From: Halothece sp. PCC 7418
GTDB lineage: Bacteria; Cyanobacteriota; Cyanobacteriia; Cyanobacteriales; Rubidibacteraceae
NCBI RefSeq assembly: GCF_000317635.1
Contig: NC_019779.1
Location: 310,001-374,000, forward strand
DNA length: 64,000 nt
Direction of reading: 5' to 3'
Positions 18,347-29,867 of this stretch are shown here, piece by piece (position 1 is the first letter of the stretch; every line of letters starts with the position of its first letter). Both the position numbers and the translations under genes were made by a program. The notes under the pieces are model-generated. The model saw nothing but the letters and a program-made list of their open reading frames with translations, made no database searches and was not told the origin of the DNA.

Positions 18347-20563
18347 TTAACCAAACAATGAGGAAGTTGAGGCAATGAGGAAGGCAGCGTAAGTCAGGAT
18401 GTAACCGACTGCGAAGTGAGCTAATCCAACTAAACGCGCTTGCACGATGGAGAGAGCAACGGGCTTGTCTTTCCAACGAACGAGGTTCGCCAGAGGAGTG
18501 CGCTCGTGTGCCCAAACGATGGTTTCAATCAATTCTTGCCAGTAACCGCGCCAAGAGATGAGGAACATGAAACCAGTTGCCCAAACGAGGTGTCCGAAGA
18601 GGAACATCCAAGCCCAGACGGAAAGGTTGTTCATGCCGTAGGTGTTGTAACCGTTGATTAACTGAGCAGAGTTGAGCCACAGGTAATCACGAAGCCAACC
18701 CATGAGATACGTGGAGGATTCGTTGAACTGAGCAACGTTTCCTTGCCAGATGCCGAGATGTTTCCAGTGCCAGTAGAAGGTAATCCAACCAATGGTGTTT
18801 AACATCCAGAAGACGGCGAGGTAGAAGGCATCCCAAGCGGAGATGTCGCAAGTACCGCCCCGACCCGGACCGTCACAGGGGAAGCTGTAACCGAAGTCTT
18901 TTTTGTCGGGCATGAGTTTAGAGCCACGGGCATCCAAAGCACCTTTGACCAGAATTAAGGTGGTGGTGTGGAGTCCGAGCGCGATCGCGTGGTGAACTAA
19001 GAAGTCTCCAGGTCCAATAGTGAGGAATAAGGAGTTATCGCCACTGTTGATCGCATCGAGCCAACCTGGTAACCAAGCAGCACCAGCATTAGAAGCAACA
19101 CTGTCTGCATTAGAGAGCAGTGCATCCATGCCATAGAGGGCTTTACCGTGTGCGCTTTGCACAAACTGGGCAAACACAGGCTCAATGAGAATTTGTTTCT
19201 CAGGGGTACCAAAGGCAACTACAACGTCGTTGTGAACGTAGAGTCCTAAGGTGTGGAATCCTAAGAAGAGGGAAACCCAGCTTAAGTGGGAGATAATCGC
19301 CTCTTTATGTTGGAGAACGCGATCAAGCACGTTTCCTTTATTTTGTTCGGGATCGTAGTCACGGATTAAGAAGATTGCCCCGTGAGCAAACGCACCGACC
19401 ATAATGAAACCTGCAATGTACTGGTGGTGGGTATAAAGGGCAGCTTGAGTGGTGTAATCCCGCGCAATAAAGGCATAAGGCGGTAGGGAATACATATGCT
19501 GCGCCACCAGGGAAGTAACGGTTCCTAACGCAGCCAGGGCAAGGGCAAGCTGGAAGTGTAAGGAGTTATTAAGAGTGTCATAGAGTCCTTGGTGAGGCAG
19601 GTTAAACTGACCTTCGCTTTGACCACCGATTAAACCTTTTTTGGAATCGAGCATTTCGCGGATGCTGTGACCGATACCAAAGTTGGTGCGATACATATGA
19701 CCGGCAATGATGAAAATTACCGCGATCGCGAGGTGGTGGTGCGCCATATCGGTTAACCACAGAGATTCCGTTTGAGGATGGAAACCACCGAGGAAGGTTA
19801 AGATTGCAGATCCTGCACCTTCAGACGTGCCAAAGATGTGGTTAGCAGTATCAGGATTTTGGGCATAAACACCCCAGTTACCGCTAAAGAAAGGTCCTAA
19901 ACCAGCTGGGTGAGGCTTCACCGAGAGGAAGTTATCCCAACCGACGTGCTGACCACGAGACTCAGGAATTGCCACGTGAACCAAGTGACCCGCCCAAGCC
20001 AGAGAACTTACGCCAAATAAACCCGCTAAGTGGTGGTTGAGGCGATGTTCAGCACTCTTGAACCAAGAGAGACTGGGACGGAATTTCGGTTGGAGATGAA
20101 GCCAGCCAGCGAATAAGAACACAGCCGAGAGTAATAATAAGAAGACTGCGCCTTGGTATAGATCGCCGTTGGTGGTCATCCCAATGGTGTAGAACCAGTG
20201 ATAAACACCAGAGTAAGCAATATTCACTGGGTTAGAAGCGCCGGCTTGCGTGAAAGCATCAACTGCAGCTTCACCGAAGTGAGGGTCCCAAATTGCGTGA
20301 GCAATCGGACTTACGTTTAAGGGGTCTTTAATCCACTGTTCAAAATTACCTTGCCAAGCAACGTGGAATAAGGTGCCGGAAGTCCAGAGAAAGATAATGG
20401 CGATGTGACCAAAGTGAGAAGCAAAAATCTTTTGATAAAGATTCTCCTCAGTCATGCCATCATGGCTTTCAAAGTCATGAGCCGTAGCAATCCCGTACCA
20501 AATCCGACGTGTTGTTGGATCTTGAGCAAGGTCTTGGCTAAATTTTGGAAATTTGGTTGCCAT
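18347..20563 (-). CDS. psaB: Photosystem I P700 chlorophyll a apoprotein A2
   Basis: PsaB is one half of the photosystem I reaction-centre heterodimer; it binds P700, antenna chlorophylls and half of the F-X iron-sulfur cluster. The 738-residue protein starts [32 protein letters not shown] and contains the F-X loop [18 protein letters not shown] with its two Cys ligands. Eleven membrane helices are expected and many His-rich segments ([24 protein letters not shown]) fit chlorophyll ligation. The C-terminus ([13 protein letters not shown]) is normal. psaA lies 163 bases upstream on the same strand; a terminator follows. Confidence 0.99.
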   Translation of the reverse strand: MATKFPKFSQDLAQDPTTRRIWYGIATAHDFESHDGMTEENLYQKIFASHFGHIAIIFLWTSGTLFHVAWQGNFEQWIKDPLNVSPIAHAIWDPHFGEAAVDAFTQAGASNPVNIAYSGVYHWFYTIGMTTNGDLYQGAVFLLLLSAVFLFAGWLHLQPKFRPSLSWFKSAEHRLNHHLAGLFGVSSLAWAGHLVHVAIPESRGQHVGWDNFLSVKPHPAGLGPFFSGNWGVYAQNPDTANHIFGTSEGAGSAILTFLGGFHPQTESLWLTDMAHHHLAIAVIFIIAGHMYRTNFGIGHSIREMLDSKKGLIGGQSEGQFNLPHQGLYDTLNNSLHFQLALALAALGTVTSLVAQHMYSLPPYAFIARDYTTQAALYTHHQYIAGFIMVGAFAHGAIFLIRDYDPEQNKGNVLDRVLQHKEAIISHLSWVSLFLGFHTLGLYVHNDVVVAFGTPEKQILIEPVFAQFVQSAHGKALYGMDALLSNADSVASNAGAAWLPGWLDAINSGDNSLFLTIGPGDFLVHHAIALGLHTTTLILVKGALDARGSKLMPDKKDFGYSFPCDGPGRGGTCDISAWDAFYLAVFWMLNTIGWITFYWHWKHLGIWQGNVAQFNESSTYLMGWLRDYLWLNSAQLINGYNTYGMNNLSVWAWMFLFGHLVWATGFMFLISWRGYWQELIETIVWAHERTPLANLVRWKDKPVALSIVQARLVGLAHFAVGYILTYAAFLIASTSSLFG

Positions 20564-20726
20564 AGCCTTTTTTGGAAATCCTCTTTGCAGATGAATGAGT
20601 AAATAAGTTTAGTTGAAACTCATTTTGGGTTTGGGAGAGCTAACCCCGAGAACGATCGTTTTAAGGGTCAGCCCTCAGTTGGTTTACTGATTTTTAAACC
20701 AGTGTTACCGCTTTTAAGGGAAACCG

Positions 20727-22979
20727 TCAACTGACGGCAATAATTCTCGCTAAGAAGAACGCCCAAGTGGTAACAATTCCTCCTAGCAAGTAGTGAGCAA
20801 CGCCCACCGCACGTCCTTGCACAATGCTAAGCGCACGGGGTTGAATCGCAGGAGCAACTTTCAGTTTGTTGTGAGCCCAGACAATTGACTCAATTAATTC
20901 TTGCCAATAGCCACGACCACTGAACAAGAACATCAAGCTAAATGCCCAGATAAAGTGCGCTCCGAGGAACAGTAGTCCATAAGCAGACAGTGCCGAACCA
21001 TAGGAGTTAATGACGTTAGCTGCTTGTCCCCACAGGAAGTCGCGGAGCCAGCCATTAATGGTAATCGCACTAGTCGCAAAGTTACCAGAGGTAATGTGAG
21101 ATACCGTGCCATCTGGAGAAACCGTTCCCCAAACATCCGACTGCATCTTCCAGCTAAAGTGGAAAATCACAATCGAGAGGGAGTTATACATCCAGAATAA
21201 GCCGAGGAATACATGGTCCCAACCAGAAACTTGGCAAGTCCCACCGCGACCTGGACCATCGCAAGGGAAGCGGAATCCGAGTTCAGATTTATCGGGGATC
21301 AAGCGGGAGTTACGCGCATATAATACCCCTTTCAGGAGAATCAGAACGGTAACGTGAATGGTAAAGGCATGGATGTGATGGACCATGAAATCGGCTGTGC
21401 CAAGCTCAATGGGCATCATGGCAACTTTACCGCCAACTGCTACAACATCGCCACCAAAGGCATAACTTGCAGGCTCGATCGCGTTGGGAGCAGTGCCACC
21501 CGGTGCGATGGTATGAAGATTTTGAACCCACTGTGCGAAAATCGGTTGCAGTTGAATCGCATTATCGGAGAACATATCCTGCGGACGACCCAACGCACGC
21601 ATGGTGTCGTTGTGGACATAAAGTCCAAAGCTATGGAAGCCGAGGAAAATGCAAACCCAGTTTAAGTGAGAAATGAGTGCGTCCCGTTGACGTAATACCC
21701 GATCCAGTAAGTTATTAACATTCTTCGCTGGATCGTAGTCTCTGACCATGAAGATTGCACCGTGTGCACCAGCACCCACAATTAAGAAGGCCCCAATCCA
21801 CATATGGTGAGTAAATAGAGACAATTGGGTCGGATAATCCGTCGCCAAATAGGGATAGGGAGGCATCGCATACATATGCTGCGCCACAATAATCGTGACC
21901 GAACCGAGCATTGCTAAGTTGATTGCTAACTGAGCGTGCCAGGAAGTGGTCAGGATTTCATAAAGACCTTTGTGTCCTTCACCGGTTAAGGGGCCTTTAT
22001 GCGCTTCTAAGATTTCTTTAATGCTGTGACCAATGCGCCAGTTGGTGCGGTACATATGACCCGCAATAATAAACAGAACCGCGAGGGCTAAGTGATGGTG
22101 TGCGGTGTCAGATAACCAGAGACCACCAGTGGTCGGGTTCAACCCACCTTTGAAGGTCAAGAAGTCAGCATATTCTCCCCAGTTGAGGGTAAAGAAGGGT
22201 TTTAAACCTTGCTCAAAACTGGGATAGAGTTCTGCCATCAAACTCCGATCCAAAATAAATTGGTGGGGTAACGGGATATCCTCAGCAGCCACTCCCGAGT
22301 TCAGGAGTTTATTCACGGGTAAAGAAACGTGAATTTGGTGACCAGCCCAGGATAAACAGCCTAACCCAAGTAAACCAGCGAGGTGGTGGTTCAGCATGGA
22401 CTCCACATTCTGGAACCATTCCAGTTTCGGAGCACGTTTGTGATAGTGGAACCACCCAGCAAAGATCATCAGCCCTGCCATGACTAATGCACCAATCGCG
22501 GTGCAATAGAGTTGGAAGCTGTTGGTGAAACCCGACGCTCGCCAGAGGTAGAAGAACCCAGACGTAATCTGAATTCCTTGGAAGCCACCGCCGACATCTG
22601 CGTTCAAGATTTCTTGACCAACAATGGGCCAAACGACTTGGGCGCTCGGTTTGATATTGGTGGGATCGCCTAACCAAGCCTCATAGTTGGAGAAGCGAGC
22701 ACCGTGAAAATACATTCCACTGAGCCAAACGAAGATGATGGCTAAGTGACCGAAGTGCGCACTAAAAATTTTGCGCGAAATATCTTCTAAATTGCCTTGA
22801 CTATCAAAGTCGTGTGCGTCTGCGTGTAAATTCCAAATCCAAGTTGTGGTTTTGGGTCCTTTGGACAGGGAGCGGTCAAAGTGTCCAGGCTTACCCCACT
22901 TCTCGAAAGAAGTTGGAACTGGATCTTTATCCACTGCTACCCTGACCTTTTCCTCATTTTCCGGAGGACTAATTGTCAT
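20727..22979 (-). CDS. psaA: Photosystem I P700 chlorophyll a apoprotein A1
   Basis: PsaA is the other half of the photosystem I core. The 750-residue protein starts [38 protein letters not shown] and carries the F-X cluster loop [18 protein letters not shown]. It pairs with PsaB, which is encoded directly downstream in the classic psaA-psaB order. Transcription in cyanobacteria is light-controlled from sites upstream of psaA; the about 400-base region upstream (22980-23382) is long enough for this, but I cannot identify the promoter elements with confidence. Confidence 0.99.
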   Translation of the reverse strand: MTISPPENEEKVRVAVDKDPVPTSFEKWGKPGHFDRSLSKGPKTTTWIWNLHADAHDFDSQGNLEDISRKIFSAHFGHLAIIFVWLSGMYFHGARFSNYEAWLGDPTNIKPSAQVVWPIVGQEILNADVGGGFQGIQITSGFFYLWRASGFTNSFQLYCTAIGALVMAGLMIFAGWFHYHKRAPKLEWFQNVESMLNHHLAGLLGLGCLSWAGHQIHVSLPVNKLLNSGVAAEDIPLPHQFILDRSLMAELYPSFEQGLKPFFTLNWGEYADFLTFKGGLNPTTGGLWLSDTAHHHLALAVLFIIAGHMYRTNWRIGHSIKEILEAHKGPLTGEGHKGLYEILTTSWHAQLAINLAMLGSVTIIVAQHMYAMPPYPYLATDYPTQLSLFTHHMWIGAFLIVGAGAHGAIFMVRDYDPAKNVNNLLDRVLRQRDALISHLNWVCIFLGFHSFGLYVHNDTMRALGRPQDMFSDNAIQLQPIFAQWVQNLHTIAPGGTAPNAIEPASYAFGGDVVAVGGKVAMMPIELGTADFMVHHIHAFTIHVTVLILLKGVLYARNSRLIPDKSELGFRFPCDGPGRGGTCQVSGWDHVFLGLFWMYNSLSIVIFHFSWKMQSDVWGTVSPDGTVSHITSGNFATSAITINGWLRDFLWGQAANVINSYGSALSAYGLLFLGAHFIWAFSLMFLFSGRGYWQELIESIVWAHNKLKVAPAIQPRALSIVQGRAVGVAHYLLGGIVTTWAFFLARIIAVS

Positions 22980-23382
22980 AGGGGGTCTCCTCTCTAGACA
23001 GTTTTAACTGTTATTCCCGTGATTGGGAATGAACCGTTAAAGAACAATCATTTCGTAAATTTATGATCACTATTGTTGTCTTTCGATACAACAAATTGAT
23101 CCCTTTTTACGGTTCACTGCTGTACCTTACTTGTAAATAATAGAGGGTGGTTTCGACAACTGTTGACACTCCTTAACAATACTTAAAGACTTGAGAAAAC
23201 TTGCTGAAATAACCACTGTGCCTTTTTTATGTCTTTCCAAAAGTCAAGGCAAGATTCTTTATTTGTTACAAACTGCAATAATAAATTAATATTTATGTTA
23301 GTTATATGTCTTTTGTTATTTGTTATTTGTCCTTCGTTCTTTGGTAACTGGTCAATGAGAACACAGGTGGTTAGCATTTGAC
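22980..23382. other. psaA upstream region with degenerate heptamer array
   Basis: These 403 bases between psaA and sbcD hold no supported gene. The segment next to psaA should contain its promoters. At 23312-23346 a degenerate heptamer array is visible (TTTGTTA twice, TTTGTCC, TTCGTTC, TTTGGTA). A 64-codon minus-strand frame at 23183-23377 runs over this repeat and is not credible as a gene. Confidence 0.55.
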
Positions 23383-24654
23383 TCAGAGTAACTTTAACTG
23401 CTCCTTGGTACTGTTTTGAGCAGTATCTTCCTCAGCTTGTCCCGCGAGGAGTTGTTCTGCTGCTTCTAGCATCTCCTCTGACATCTCTTGCAGATCTTCC
23501 CGATTCCCTAAATAGGTTTTGAGGGCGCTCATGGGATCTAAACTGACTTGTTCCCCAAATTCAGGGACGCGAGGACGGGCTAGCTGACTGACTAATTCGG
23601 GTGAAATCGTATAGCTGTGGGCAAAATTGAGAGCTTTTTGTAGGCTGCGGGTTTCAATTTTGTCCAGTTGTTCTGAACGGAGCTTATATTTGAGGCGGAC
23701 AACAGCATCAGGGATTTTTTTCCGCGCGATCGCGCCCATAATTGCTTCCTGCGGGTCTTCTTTTTCCGTCACATCCACCTCAATCGTTAAAAACGGACGC
23801 ACGGGTAACGGACAAAACTCCCACTGGGGATTCCCTTTTTCTAAATGAAGTAAGACATAGCCCTTCTCTTCCTTCTCCTCACTAAAATCAACCCGTTCAA
23901 TGCTTCCAGGATAAATCACTGGCGGTTGTCCCTTCGGATTTAGATTTTGATGGCGATGAACATGACCCAAAGCAACATAATCAAATTCGGGGCGAATCAA
24001 AAACGACATCGGAATCGTAAACCCTTTTCCCACCGCTAAAAATCGTTCCGCACCCAGTTCCGCCCGTTCCGCCATTAAATGCGCTAATAATATCGTTGGT
24101 TGGTTAGGATCAAGCCGTCTAATTTCTGCTTCTAGGATCGGCTGTAATTTTTTCAAGAGTAATTGATTCACATCTGCTAAGGATAGCCCTTCTGTTTCAG
24201 GGCGGGTCAATAAAGCAGAATGAGTTAACCAAGGAAGCGTCATCACTTGAACATCTCCCTTGGCGGTAGGAATGCGATGGGTTTCAATTTTATCGCCAAC
24301 AATAAAGCCTGGAACGCCCAAAGTGCGATAAATGGATAAACTTGCGCCTCCTTTCCCTTGTGAGTGTTGATCATGATTCCCCACTAAAAGAATGGTTGGA
24401 ATCTCCGCAGCCACTAACCGTCGGAATTCTGAAGCAAATGTCTCTTGAATATAAGGTGGAGGAGTCGCATCGGGGAAAGCATCCCCTCCAAATAAAACTA
24501 AATCTACAGGTTCGGCTAAAGCGCGATCAATACAAGTGCGAAGGGAGTTTCTAAAATCTTCAAGCCTAGTGTTCAATCCCGTTTTTGGATTTGTGCGTCC
24601 ATGAGATAAGCCACTCCCAATATGAAGATCCGAAACGTGAAGAATTTTTATCAT
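23383..24654 (-). CDS. sbcD: SbcD-like DNA repair exonuclease (metallophosphoesterase)
   Basis: The 423-residue protein has the calcineurin-like phosphoesterase motifs in order: HVSDLHIG (residues 6-13), [23 protein letters not shown] and LGHVHRHQ. This order and length match SbcD/Mre11-like nucleases, which with the SbcC ATPase process DNA ends and hairpins. No sbcC gene is nearby. The start codon overlaps the stop codon of cysH (ATGA), so the two are translationally coupled and transcribed together, though a functional link is not apparent. Confidence 0.88.
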   Translation of the reverse strand: MIKILHVSDLHIGSGLSHGRTNPKTGLNTRLEDFRNSLRTCIDRALAEPVDLVLFGGDAFPDATPPPYIQETFASEFRRLVAAEIPTILLVGNHDQHSQGKGGASLSIYRTLGVPGFIVGDKIETHRIPTAKGDVQVMTLPWLTHSALLTRPETEGLSLADVNQLLLKKLQPILEAEIRRLDPNQPTILLAHLMAERAELGAERFLAVGKGFTIPMSFLIRPEFDYVALGHVHRHQNLNPKGQPPVIYPGSIERVDFSEEKEEKGYVLLHLEKGNPQWEFCPLPVRPFLTIEVDVTEKEDPQEAIMGAIARKKIPDAVVRLKYKLRSEQLDKIETRSLQKALNFAHSYTISPELVSQLARPRVPEFGEQVSLDPMSALKTYLGNREDLQEMSEEMLEAAEQLLAGQAEEDTAQNSTKEQLKLL

Positions 24655-25409
24655 AACGAACTCGAATCAAAACTTTGGGCTTCCCCATCTGTCTTTGGGA
24701 GATGTAGTCCGCACTCCTGCTTCACCCCTTGAAATCTGGTGTCTCTTTCGTGTTCATCGTTCAGAGAAATCGGGCGACTCGAATGCCAATCGCCAACGGT
24801 CATATACCCTTGATCAAATAGAGGATGATAGGGGAGATCATATTCTGTGAGATAACGATGCACGTCTCGGGAGTGCCAATCTAAAATTGGTAAAATCTTA
24901 TAGATTCCAGATTGTTCGCCAATGCGGGGAAGTTGTTGACGATGTTGGGTTTGATCGCGCCTTAATCCAGCCAGCCAGGCGGTTGCGCCTAATTCGTCTA
25001 ACGCCCGTTGCATGGGTTCAACTTTACGAATTTGATCATAAAGATTTAAGGATTCAAGATCTTTCTTTTCCCACAGTTTCCCATAGAGGGCTTCCATCCG
25101 AGCAGGGGAGATGGGAGATTGGTAAACTTTTAAGTTCAGATTCAGTCTTTGGGTTAGCTTGTCCGCAAAACGATAGGTTTCAGCGTGAAGATAGCCTGTA
25201 TCCACCCAAATGATGGGAATATCAGGAATAATGCGGGTGACAAGGTGTAACATCAAAGCGGATTGAATCCCAAAACTGGTACTCATCACTAAACCATCAC
25301 CAAAGGTTTGCGCTGACCATTGGATCACTTCTTTTGCATCCGCATTCTGGAATTGATTGTTGAGTTCTTGTAAATTAAGTTGAGGTTGCTCTAAAGTTGC
25401 AACAGTCAT
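24651..25409 (-). CDS. cysH: Phosphoadenylyl-sulfate reductase
   Basis: CysH reduces PAPS to sulfite with electrons from thioredoxin in assimilatory sulfate reduction. The 252-residue protein shows [14 protein letters not shown] (nucleotide-binding PP-loop region), [23 protein letters not shown] and the C-terminal catalytic ECGLHLP. The paired cysteines that hold a 4Fe-4S cluster in APS-type reductases are absent, so PAPS is the likely substrate. I chose ATG 25409 because GAGG precedes it at good spacing; the frame extends to an ATG at 25511, which would add 34 low-complexity residues without a ribosome site. The end overlaps the sbcD start. Confidence 0.93.
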   Translation of the reverse strand: MTVATLEQPQLNLQELNNQFQNADAKEVIQWSAQTFGDGLVMSTSFGIQSALMLHLVTRIIPDIPIIWVDTGYLHAETYRFADKLTQRLNLNLKVYQSPISPARMEALYGKLWEKKDLESLNLYDQIRKVEPMQRALDELGATAWLAGLRRDQTQHRQQLPRIGEQSGIYKILPILDWHSRDVHRYLTEYDLPYHPLFDQGYMTVGDWHSSRPISLNDEHERDTRFQGVKQECGLHLPKTDGEAQSFDSSSL

Positions 25410-25653
25410 GGAATTTAACGCCTCATGCTTGTGTTGAGTCTCATCATGATTTTCTGGGAGGTGCGAGGACTGAGAAGAAGACTTGGGGGTCGTTTGATTC
25501 ATTGAAGGCAAAAGTCAAAGATTGCAGTAGCCACTCTGTGAATTGAGAGTGATTTCCCCACTTAGCTTACCACCTCCCACTTTGATCTTAAAACAGAATC
25601 TCCCATAATCCGCTCGGGAAAGTGGAATTTATGACAACAGTTAGAGAAATCCC

Positions 25654-26025
25654 TCAATTTTGAACATCTGAGAAGTGTTGCTTTGCATATAGCAACGGAA
25701 TTTGATGAACCTCACTGAGAGCAACCGCAAAACAATCCGCATAATTGAGTTGAGCGGGGTGATTTCCAGCCTGACCATACCGTTGATAAATCTCGACCGC
25801 TTTCAAAGCCAAATCATGATCCACCGCTACATAGTCTAAATCTAAATAATTGAGAAGACTTCTTACCTCCGCTAGTATTCCTTTGTGACAAGCAACAATC
25901 AGTAACTCTTGTAACGTTCCTGAAGAGATGAGGAGTTTTGGGGCTTGTATCGCTTGTTGGTAAATCGTTTCCCAGCCTTTTTCTCGCAGCGCGATCGCGA
26001 TGACGGCTGATGTATCAAGAATCAT
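25654..26025 (-). CDS. vapC: VapC-type PIN domain toxin
   Basis: The 123-residue protein starts MILDTSAVIAIALREKGWE and has the PIN-domain acidic residues: Asp4 (LDTSA), Glu in LQELLIVA, and Asp in NYADCFAVALS, with a final Asp-poor tail. VapC toxins are Mg-dependent ribonucleases cutting tRNA or rRNA. Its start overlaps the antitoxin stop by four bases (ATGA), the standard vapBC arrangement with antitoxin first. Confidence 0.9.
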   Translation of the reverse strand: MILDTSAVIAIALREKGWETIYQQAIQAPKLLISSGTLQELLIVACHKGILAEVRSLLNYLDLDYVAVDHDLALKAVEIYQRYGQAGNHPAQLNYADCFAVALSEVHQIPLLYAKQHFSDVQN

Positions 26026-26264
26026 AAAGGAAGTCCATTTTCGTCATAGAGCGTATTGGGATCAAAGTATTGTACTTTCGTCTGAGCGATTTCTTGCAGT
26101 TTAGATAAATTTTCCGCTAATTGAGTTTGTCGTCTTTCTCGTCGTAATTCTTGATATTCTCGCTCTAACGCTCGCTTAACAATTTCTGTAGGCCCTTCTC
26201 CCGTCATTGCTCGTAATTCTTGGATTAAGCGGTCAACATCTGGGTTTTTAATATTGATAGCCAT
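26022..26264 (-). CDS. vapB: VapB-type antitoxin
   Basis: The product (80 residues from ATG 26264) starts MAINIKNPDVDRLIQELRAMTGEGPTEIVKRALEREYQEL, a short DNA-binding antitoxin pattern of the Rv0623/VapB type, followed by an acidic C-terminal tail (QYFDPNTLYDENGLPL) that would block the toxin. A TTG at 26279 preceded by AGGG could instead be the start, adding five residues. It is the upstream partner of the PIN toxin and presumably autoregulates the pair. Confidence 0.85.
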   Translation of the reverse strand: MAINIKNPDVDRLIQELRAMTGEGPTEIVKRALEREYQELRRERRQTQLAENLSKLQEIAQTKVQYFDPNTLYDENGLPL

Positions 26265-26394
26265 TCGTTCTAGATTCAATTTCTACCCTTTCATTCTACA
26301 ATTGTCGTCTCAACTCCATGAAAGACTGGTAAGATAATATAAATGTTTACAAACTCAAACAGTCCCAAAAAAATAACGCGATTCACAATAACCT

Positions 26395-27642
26395 ATGATC
26401 GATTTGCCTAGCCTATCAATTGACCCAATGGGCATTCGTTACGGATCTAGTAAATTATTCCAAATTTTAGTCCCACTAACGAGCTATGTTGTGTTACGAG
26501 ATATCTTTTTAAAGAAGCTGGTTCTAAGGGATGCAGTAGTTGAGAAAATCAACCAAATTCTTCCTAAAAATGAATTCTTTGAGCAGTTTCGTGCTGATTT
26601 ACCGAAAATTTTTGACCAAACGGTGGGCTTTCTGTCTTGGAAAGTAGGATGCGATTTAGGGTTTTTCTTGATTGTGACCGGTTTGGGACCTTGGGAACGC
26701 GCCTTCACTTGGTCAGGGTTACTGCCCTATACAATTATTCAATACTTTGTTTATTTTTTGATTGGACGACGGATGTTGGTGGATGGACAACTCAATCCGT
26801 TTAGTGAAACAGTTGGTGAAACAGTGACACCAGAACCTCGTCCTTGGTGGAAACGGTTACTGTCTAAATATCTTCATGAGGACTTAAATACAACCAATGA
26901 ATATGTTCCTCTGCGACAAGTGTTTCTCAAACCCTTTGTTGATTATGGGGGATTGGTTCTCAGTTGGTCGCTTTACAATGTTGGGATTTTCTTTTTCCAG
27001 TCGGGAGAAATGAATCTCGCACCAGTGATTCAGTTTACGTTCTTCCAAATGCTGACGTTTTATTTGGTGAATACCTATGGCTATGTCATTGGTTATAACA
27101 TTGGTGAGTGGATTGATGTAGGAATCTCAGCATTAGAAGAACGGTTTTCGGGTTGGAAACGTCAACAAGCCTATCGGTTGGAAAAAGAAAGGAATGAAGA
27201 GAAACAATCTTTGCAAAAACAGTTTTACAATTTGTCAGAGTCGATACATCAAATTTGGCAAAACCTTAAGTATGGTTACTTATGGCAATTACAAATGTTT
27301 TTCGGTCAATATGGCATTGGTCGCAAGTGGTTTTTAACGACAGTCAGTGGGGTATTTGCCGTTGTTTTGATTGCCCCTGGTTTTGCAGGGGTAATGTTTT
27401 CAGTTGGGAATAATGTCAGCGATCTTTGGTTTGATCGCTTAGGAGAAGTGGATCAAGTACAAGTGGCTCAAGTTGAGCCTTCAATGTCTGATCAAATCAA
27501 CCTTCCCAACTCAGAAGTCATCATTGCTCAATTCCCTGAGTTTTGGCAAGCCCTCTATACACCCGAAACACAATTTGAGAATATTGCCTTGGATGATGTT
27601 CCTTCTATGGTGAAGGACGCAGAAGCAGATACCAATAGTTAG
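26395..27642 (+). CDS. Unknown polytopic membrane protein, linked to GH13 gene
   Basis: The 415-residue protein has about four to six hydrophobic segments (around residues 85-105, 112-125, 185-205, 212-235 and 320-342), separated by charged loops, one of which (residues 245-285) is a predicted helical, Lys/Glu-rich segment. The C-terminal 70 residues are acidic and soluble. I do not recognise the family. The gene ends 13 bases before the GH13 gene on the same strand, so the two are almost surely co-transcribed, hinting at a joint role in handling a glucan or other sugar at the membrane. Confidence 0.7.
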   Translation: MIDLPSLSIDPMGIRYGSSKLFQILVPLTSYVVLRDIFLKKLVLRDAVVEKINQILPKNEFFEQFRADLPKIFDQTVGFLSWKVGCDLGFFLIVTGLGPWERAFTWSGLLPYTIIQYFVYFLIGRRMLVDGQLNPFSETVGETVTPEPRPWWKRLLSKYLHEDLNTTNEYVPLRQVFLKPFVDYGGLVLSWSLYNVGIFFFQSGEMNLAPVIQFTFFQMLTFYLVNTYGYVIGYNIGEWIDVGISALEERFSGWKRQQAYRLEKERNEEKQSLQKQFYNLSESIHQIWQNLKYGYLWQLQMFFGQYGIGRKWFLTTVSGVFAVVLIAPGFAGVMFSVGNNVSDLWFDRLGEVDQVQVAQVEPSMSDQINLPNSEVIIAQFPEFWQALYTPETQFENIALDDVPSMVKDAEADTNS

Positions 27643-27655
27643 GAAGATTATTGTT

Positions 27656-29680
27656 ATGGAAAGTTGCCGAAGAGGAGTTTTTATCTCTATTCTCGGAGTT
27701 TCAGTCTCGTTACTGGTTTTATTAGTGGTTGCGGTTATATTTTGGCTATTCTTTTTACTGCTTCCCTCAAGTGCGTTAGCAGCGGAGTTCCCTAGTATTC
27801 AAGAACAACCCGCCATTAGCCGTGAAAATGATCACAATAGCATCGGCAATCTAGAAAATGATGTTTTGTATTACATTGTGGTTGATCGGTTTTTAGATGC
27901 AGATGCCAGAAATAATATTCCTGAGTATGCCTTTGAAGATAATACCTCAGACCCAGAAAAACGAGTTTATAACAAGATGAATAAACTCTTACTTCGGCAT
28001 ACTTATGATCCCACTCATCGTCACATGGGAATGTATTGGGGGGGTGATTTAGAGGGAGTGATTCGCCGATTAGATTATTTAGAAGATTTAGGAGTGACAA
28101 AGCTCGTCTTATCTCCGATTCAGGATAATTCTAATGGCTTGTTTTATCATCCTGATATTCATTCTTATTTATATCGCGACAAGACGGAAACGGTTGAGGA
28201 TGATTTTTATAATCATGTTTCGACTCCTTATCATGGCTATTGGACAAAAGATTGGTTTGAAATTGATGAGCATTTTCGGTCTCCTGATGATGAGGGCGAG
28301 AACCGTTATGAAATTTTCCGTAGGTTGTTGAATGAAGCGGGAAAACGGGGGATTGGTGTCATTCTTGATTTGACGATGAACCAAACTGCACCTGGGCATA
28401 TTTCCACAGAACCCCCCAATTTAGGGGCGGGTGGCTTTCTGTTTGGAGAATCATGGTTTGCCGATAATGGGGATGTTTATCGTCATGGAAAACGAGTGGC
28501 GACGCACTGGGATCCAAAAACAGGGGAACGAGATCCACAAGGGTGGTTTCATGAACCGAAGATTATTTGGGATTTTGATACGGCTTCTAAGGAGTTGATT
28601 GAAGAAGGGCAAATTAGTGGGGGTATGCCTGATTTAAATCAAGATGCCCCGCAGGTGAAACAATATTTATTAGATGCAGCGAAGTTTTGGTTAACCTTTA
28701 ATGAAGATCAATATCCGATCGCGGGGTTTCGTTTAGATGCAGTCAAACATATTAATGAAGGATTCTGGCAAGATTTTGAAGATTTTGTCCTCTCGATTAA
28801 CCCAAAAGCGGTTTTACTCGGAGAATACTTTGGTGGCGGTTATCGCGCCGAAGCCAGTATTGATTTTCTGCGAGAAACCGATGAGATTACCCAATATGAT
28901 TTTAATTTAAGTGAAGCAGCCAGACGCTTTTTCTCGCGCGATCGCAGCTGGGATGGACGGACTTATATTTTGCGGGAAACCACATTAGGACGCAAAGGTA
29001 AATTCTATAATTATGATGCCCTCACCAGATTTCTGCATTGGATCATGAATCCAGCGCAAACCCTAGAAATTCCCACAGCTTCTCTCGATGATATTTCAGA
29101 TGAGGAGGCGAAAGGCTGGGTGACATTTGTGGAAAACCACGATAAACCCCGCTTAAAAACTTATTATCCTGATGTTTCTGATGAAGCCTATAAAAGTCTG
29201 CTTAAGTTTCAGTTCACAGCGCGAGGTGTTCCTTTAGTGATGTATGGAACAGAAACTGAGCTTGCCATTCCCTATCATCCTGATCATGATGGTTTGTTTG
29301 GGGCTGGAGGCGATCCCTTTAATCGTCCGATGATGATTTGGCCTGGACATAAAGGATGGAAAGCTGATATCCACGATACGACCAAACGGATGGCGCATTT
29401 ACGTCAGGATTATCCTGTATTGCGATATGGGGAAACTCGTTATTTGTCTCCAAAAGGAGCAAATCAAAAAGAAGATATTTTTATGTTGCGAGAAGGAGAG
29501 AACAATCCTCGCATCCTTTATACTTACTCCACAGGAGGAGGAGAGTTTCTCGTTTCCTTGGCAGACGAAGGAATCACCCATGGTCGAGTTGTGGAGACGG
29601 ATCAAGAATTAGAACTACCCGATGGGATGCTCCCGATTCAACTTGAACCTGAAGAAGCGAAGGTGTTTGTTTTAGAGTAA
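27656..29680 (+). CDS. Membrane-anchored or secreted GH13 alpha-amylase family enzyme
   Basis: The 674-residue protein has an N-terminal signal/anchor (residues about 10-38, ending near SSALAAE), then a GH13 catalytic domain. Region II is GFRLDAVKH with nucleophile Asp361, region III LGEYFGG with acid/base Glu390, region IV FVENHDKPRL with Asp496. Region I reads DLTMNQTAPG, where family members normally have a His after the Asn. Layout (YYIVVDRFLDAD, DLNQDAPQVKQYLLDAAKFW) resembles cyclodextrin glucanotransferase-like and maltogenic enzymes. It should act outside the cytoplasmic membrane on alpha-glucans; whether it hydrolyses or transfers is unknown. Confidence 0.85.
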   Translation: MESCRRGVFISILGVSVSLLVLLVVAVIFWLFFLLLPSSALAAEFPSIQEQPAISRENDHNSIGNLENDVLYYIVVDRFLDADARNNIPEYAFEDNTSDPEKRVYNKMNKLLLRHTYDPTHRHMGMYWGGDLEGVIRRLDYLEDLGVTKLVLSPIQDNSNGLFYHPDIHSYLYRDKTETVEDDFYNHVSTPYHGYWTKDWFEIDEHFRSPDDEGENRYEIFRRLLNEAGKRGIGVILDLTMNQTAPGHISTEPPNLGAGGFLFGESWFADNGDVYRHGKRVATHWDPKTGERDPQGWFHEPKIIWDFDTASKELIEEGQISGGMPDLNQDAPQVKQYLLDAAKFWLTFNEDQYPIAGFRLDAVKHINEGFWQDFEDFVLSINPKAVLLGEYFGGGYRAEASIDFLRETDEITQYDFNLSEAARRFFSRDRSWDGRTYILRETTLGRKGKFYNYDALTRFLHWIMNPAQTLEIPTASLDDISDEEAKGWVTFVENHDKPRLKTYYPDVSDEAYKSLLKFQFTARGVPLVMYGTETELAIPYHPDHDGLFGAGGDPFNRPMMIWPGHKGWKADIHDTTKRMAHLRQDYPVLRYGETRYLSPKGANQKEDIFMLREGENNPRILYTYSTGGGEFLVSLADEGITHGRVVETDQELELPDGMLPIQLEPEEAKVFVLE

Positions 29681-29747
29681 TCTATTCATTCTATTTTTTT
29701 GTCTGTTCAGTGATGTGATACCACTTTTAACAAAGAAGGACTACCTT

Positions 29748-29771
29748 GTCGGGTGGCAATGCCCACCCGAC
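29748..29771. repeat. Palindrome GTCGGGTGG / CCACCCGAC
   Basis: A perfect 9-bp inverted repeat with a 6-base loop, followed by CTTTT, lies 67 bases after the GH13 stop. Similar GTCGGGTGGGCAATGCCCACCC palindromes are scattered in many cyanobacterial genomes. It could serve as terminator for the GH13 transcript or be a copy of a dispersed palindromic repeat; both are possible. Confidence 0.7.
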
Positions 29772-29867
29772 GACTCTTTTAAAGGTGACCCTCTAATTGG
29801 CTGGTAAGTAAGTTTTGTAATTCTGCGATACACTGAAAGACCAGCTTCAGATCATTCTCATAGACTT

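Noticed and set aside
23183-23377. Small gene of 64 codons between psaA and sbcD
   Set aside because: It runs through a degenerate heptamer array and has a low-complexity product.
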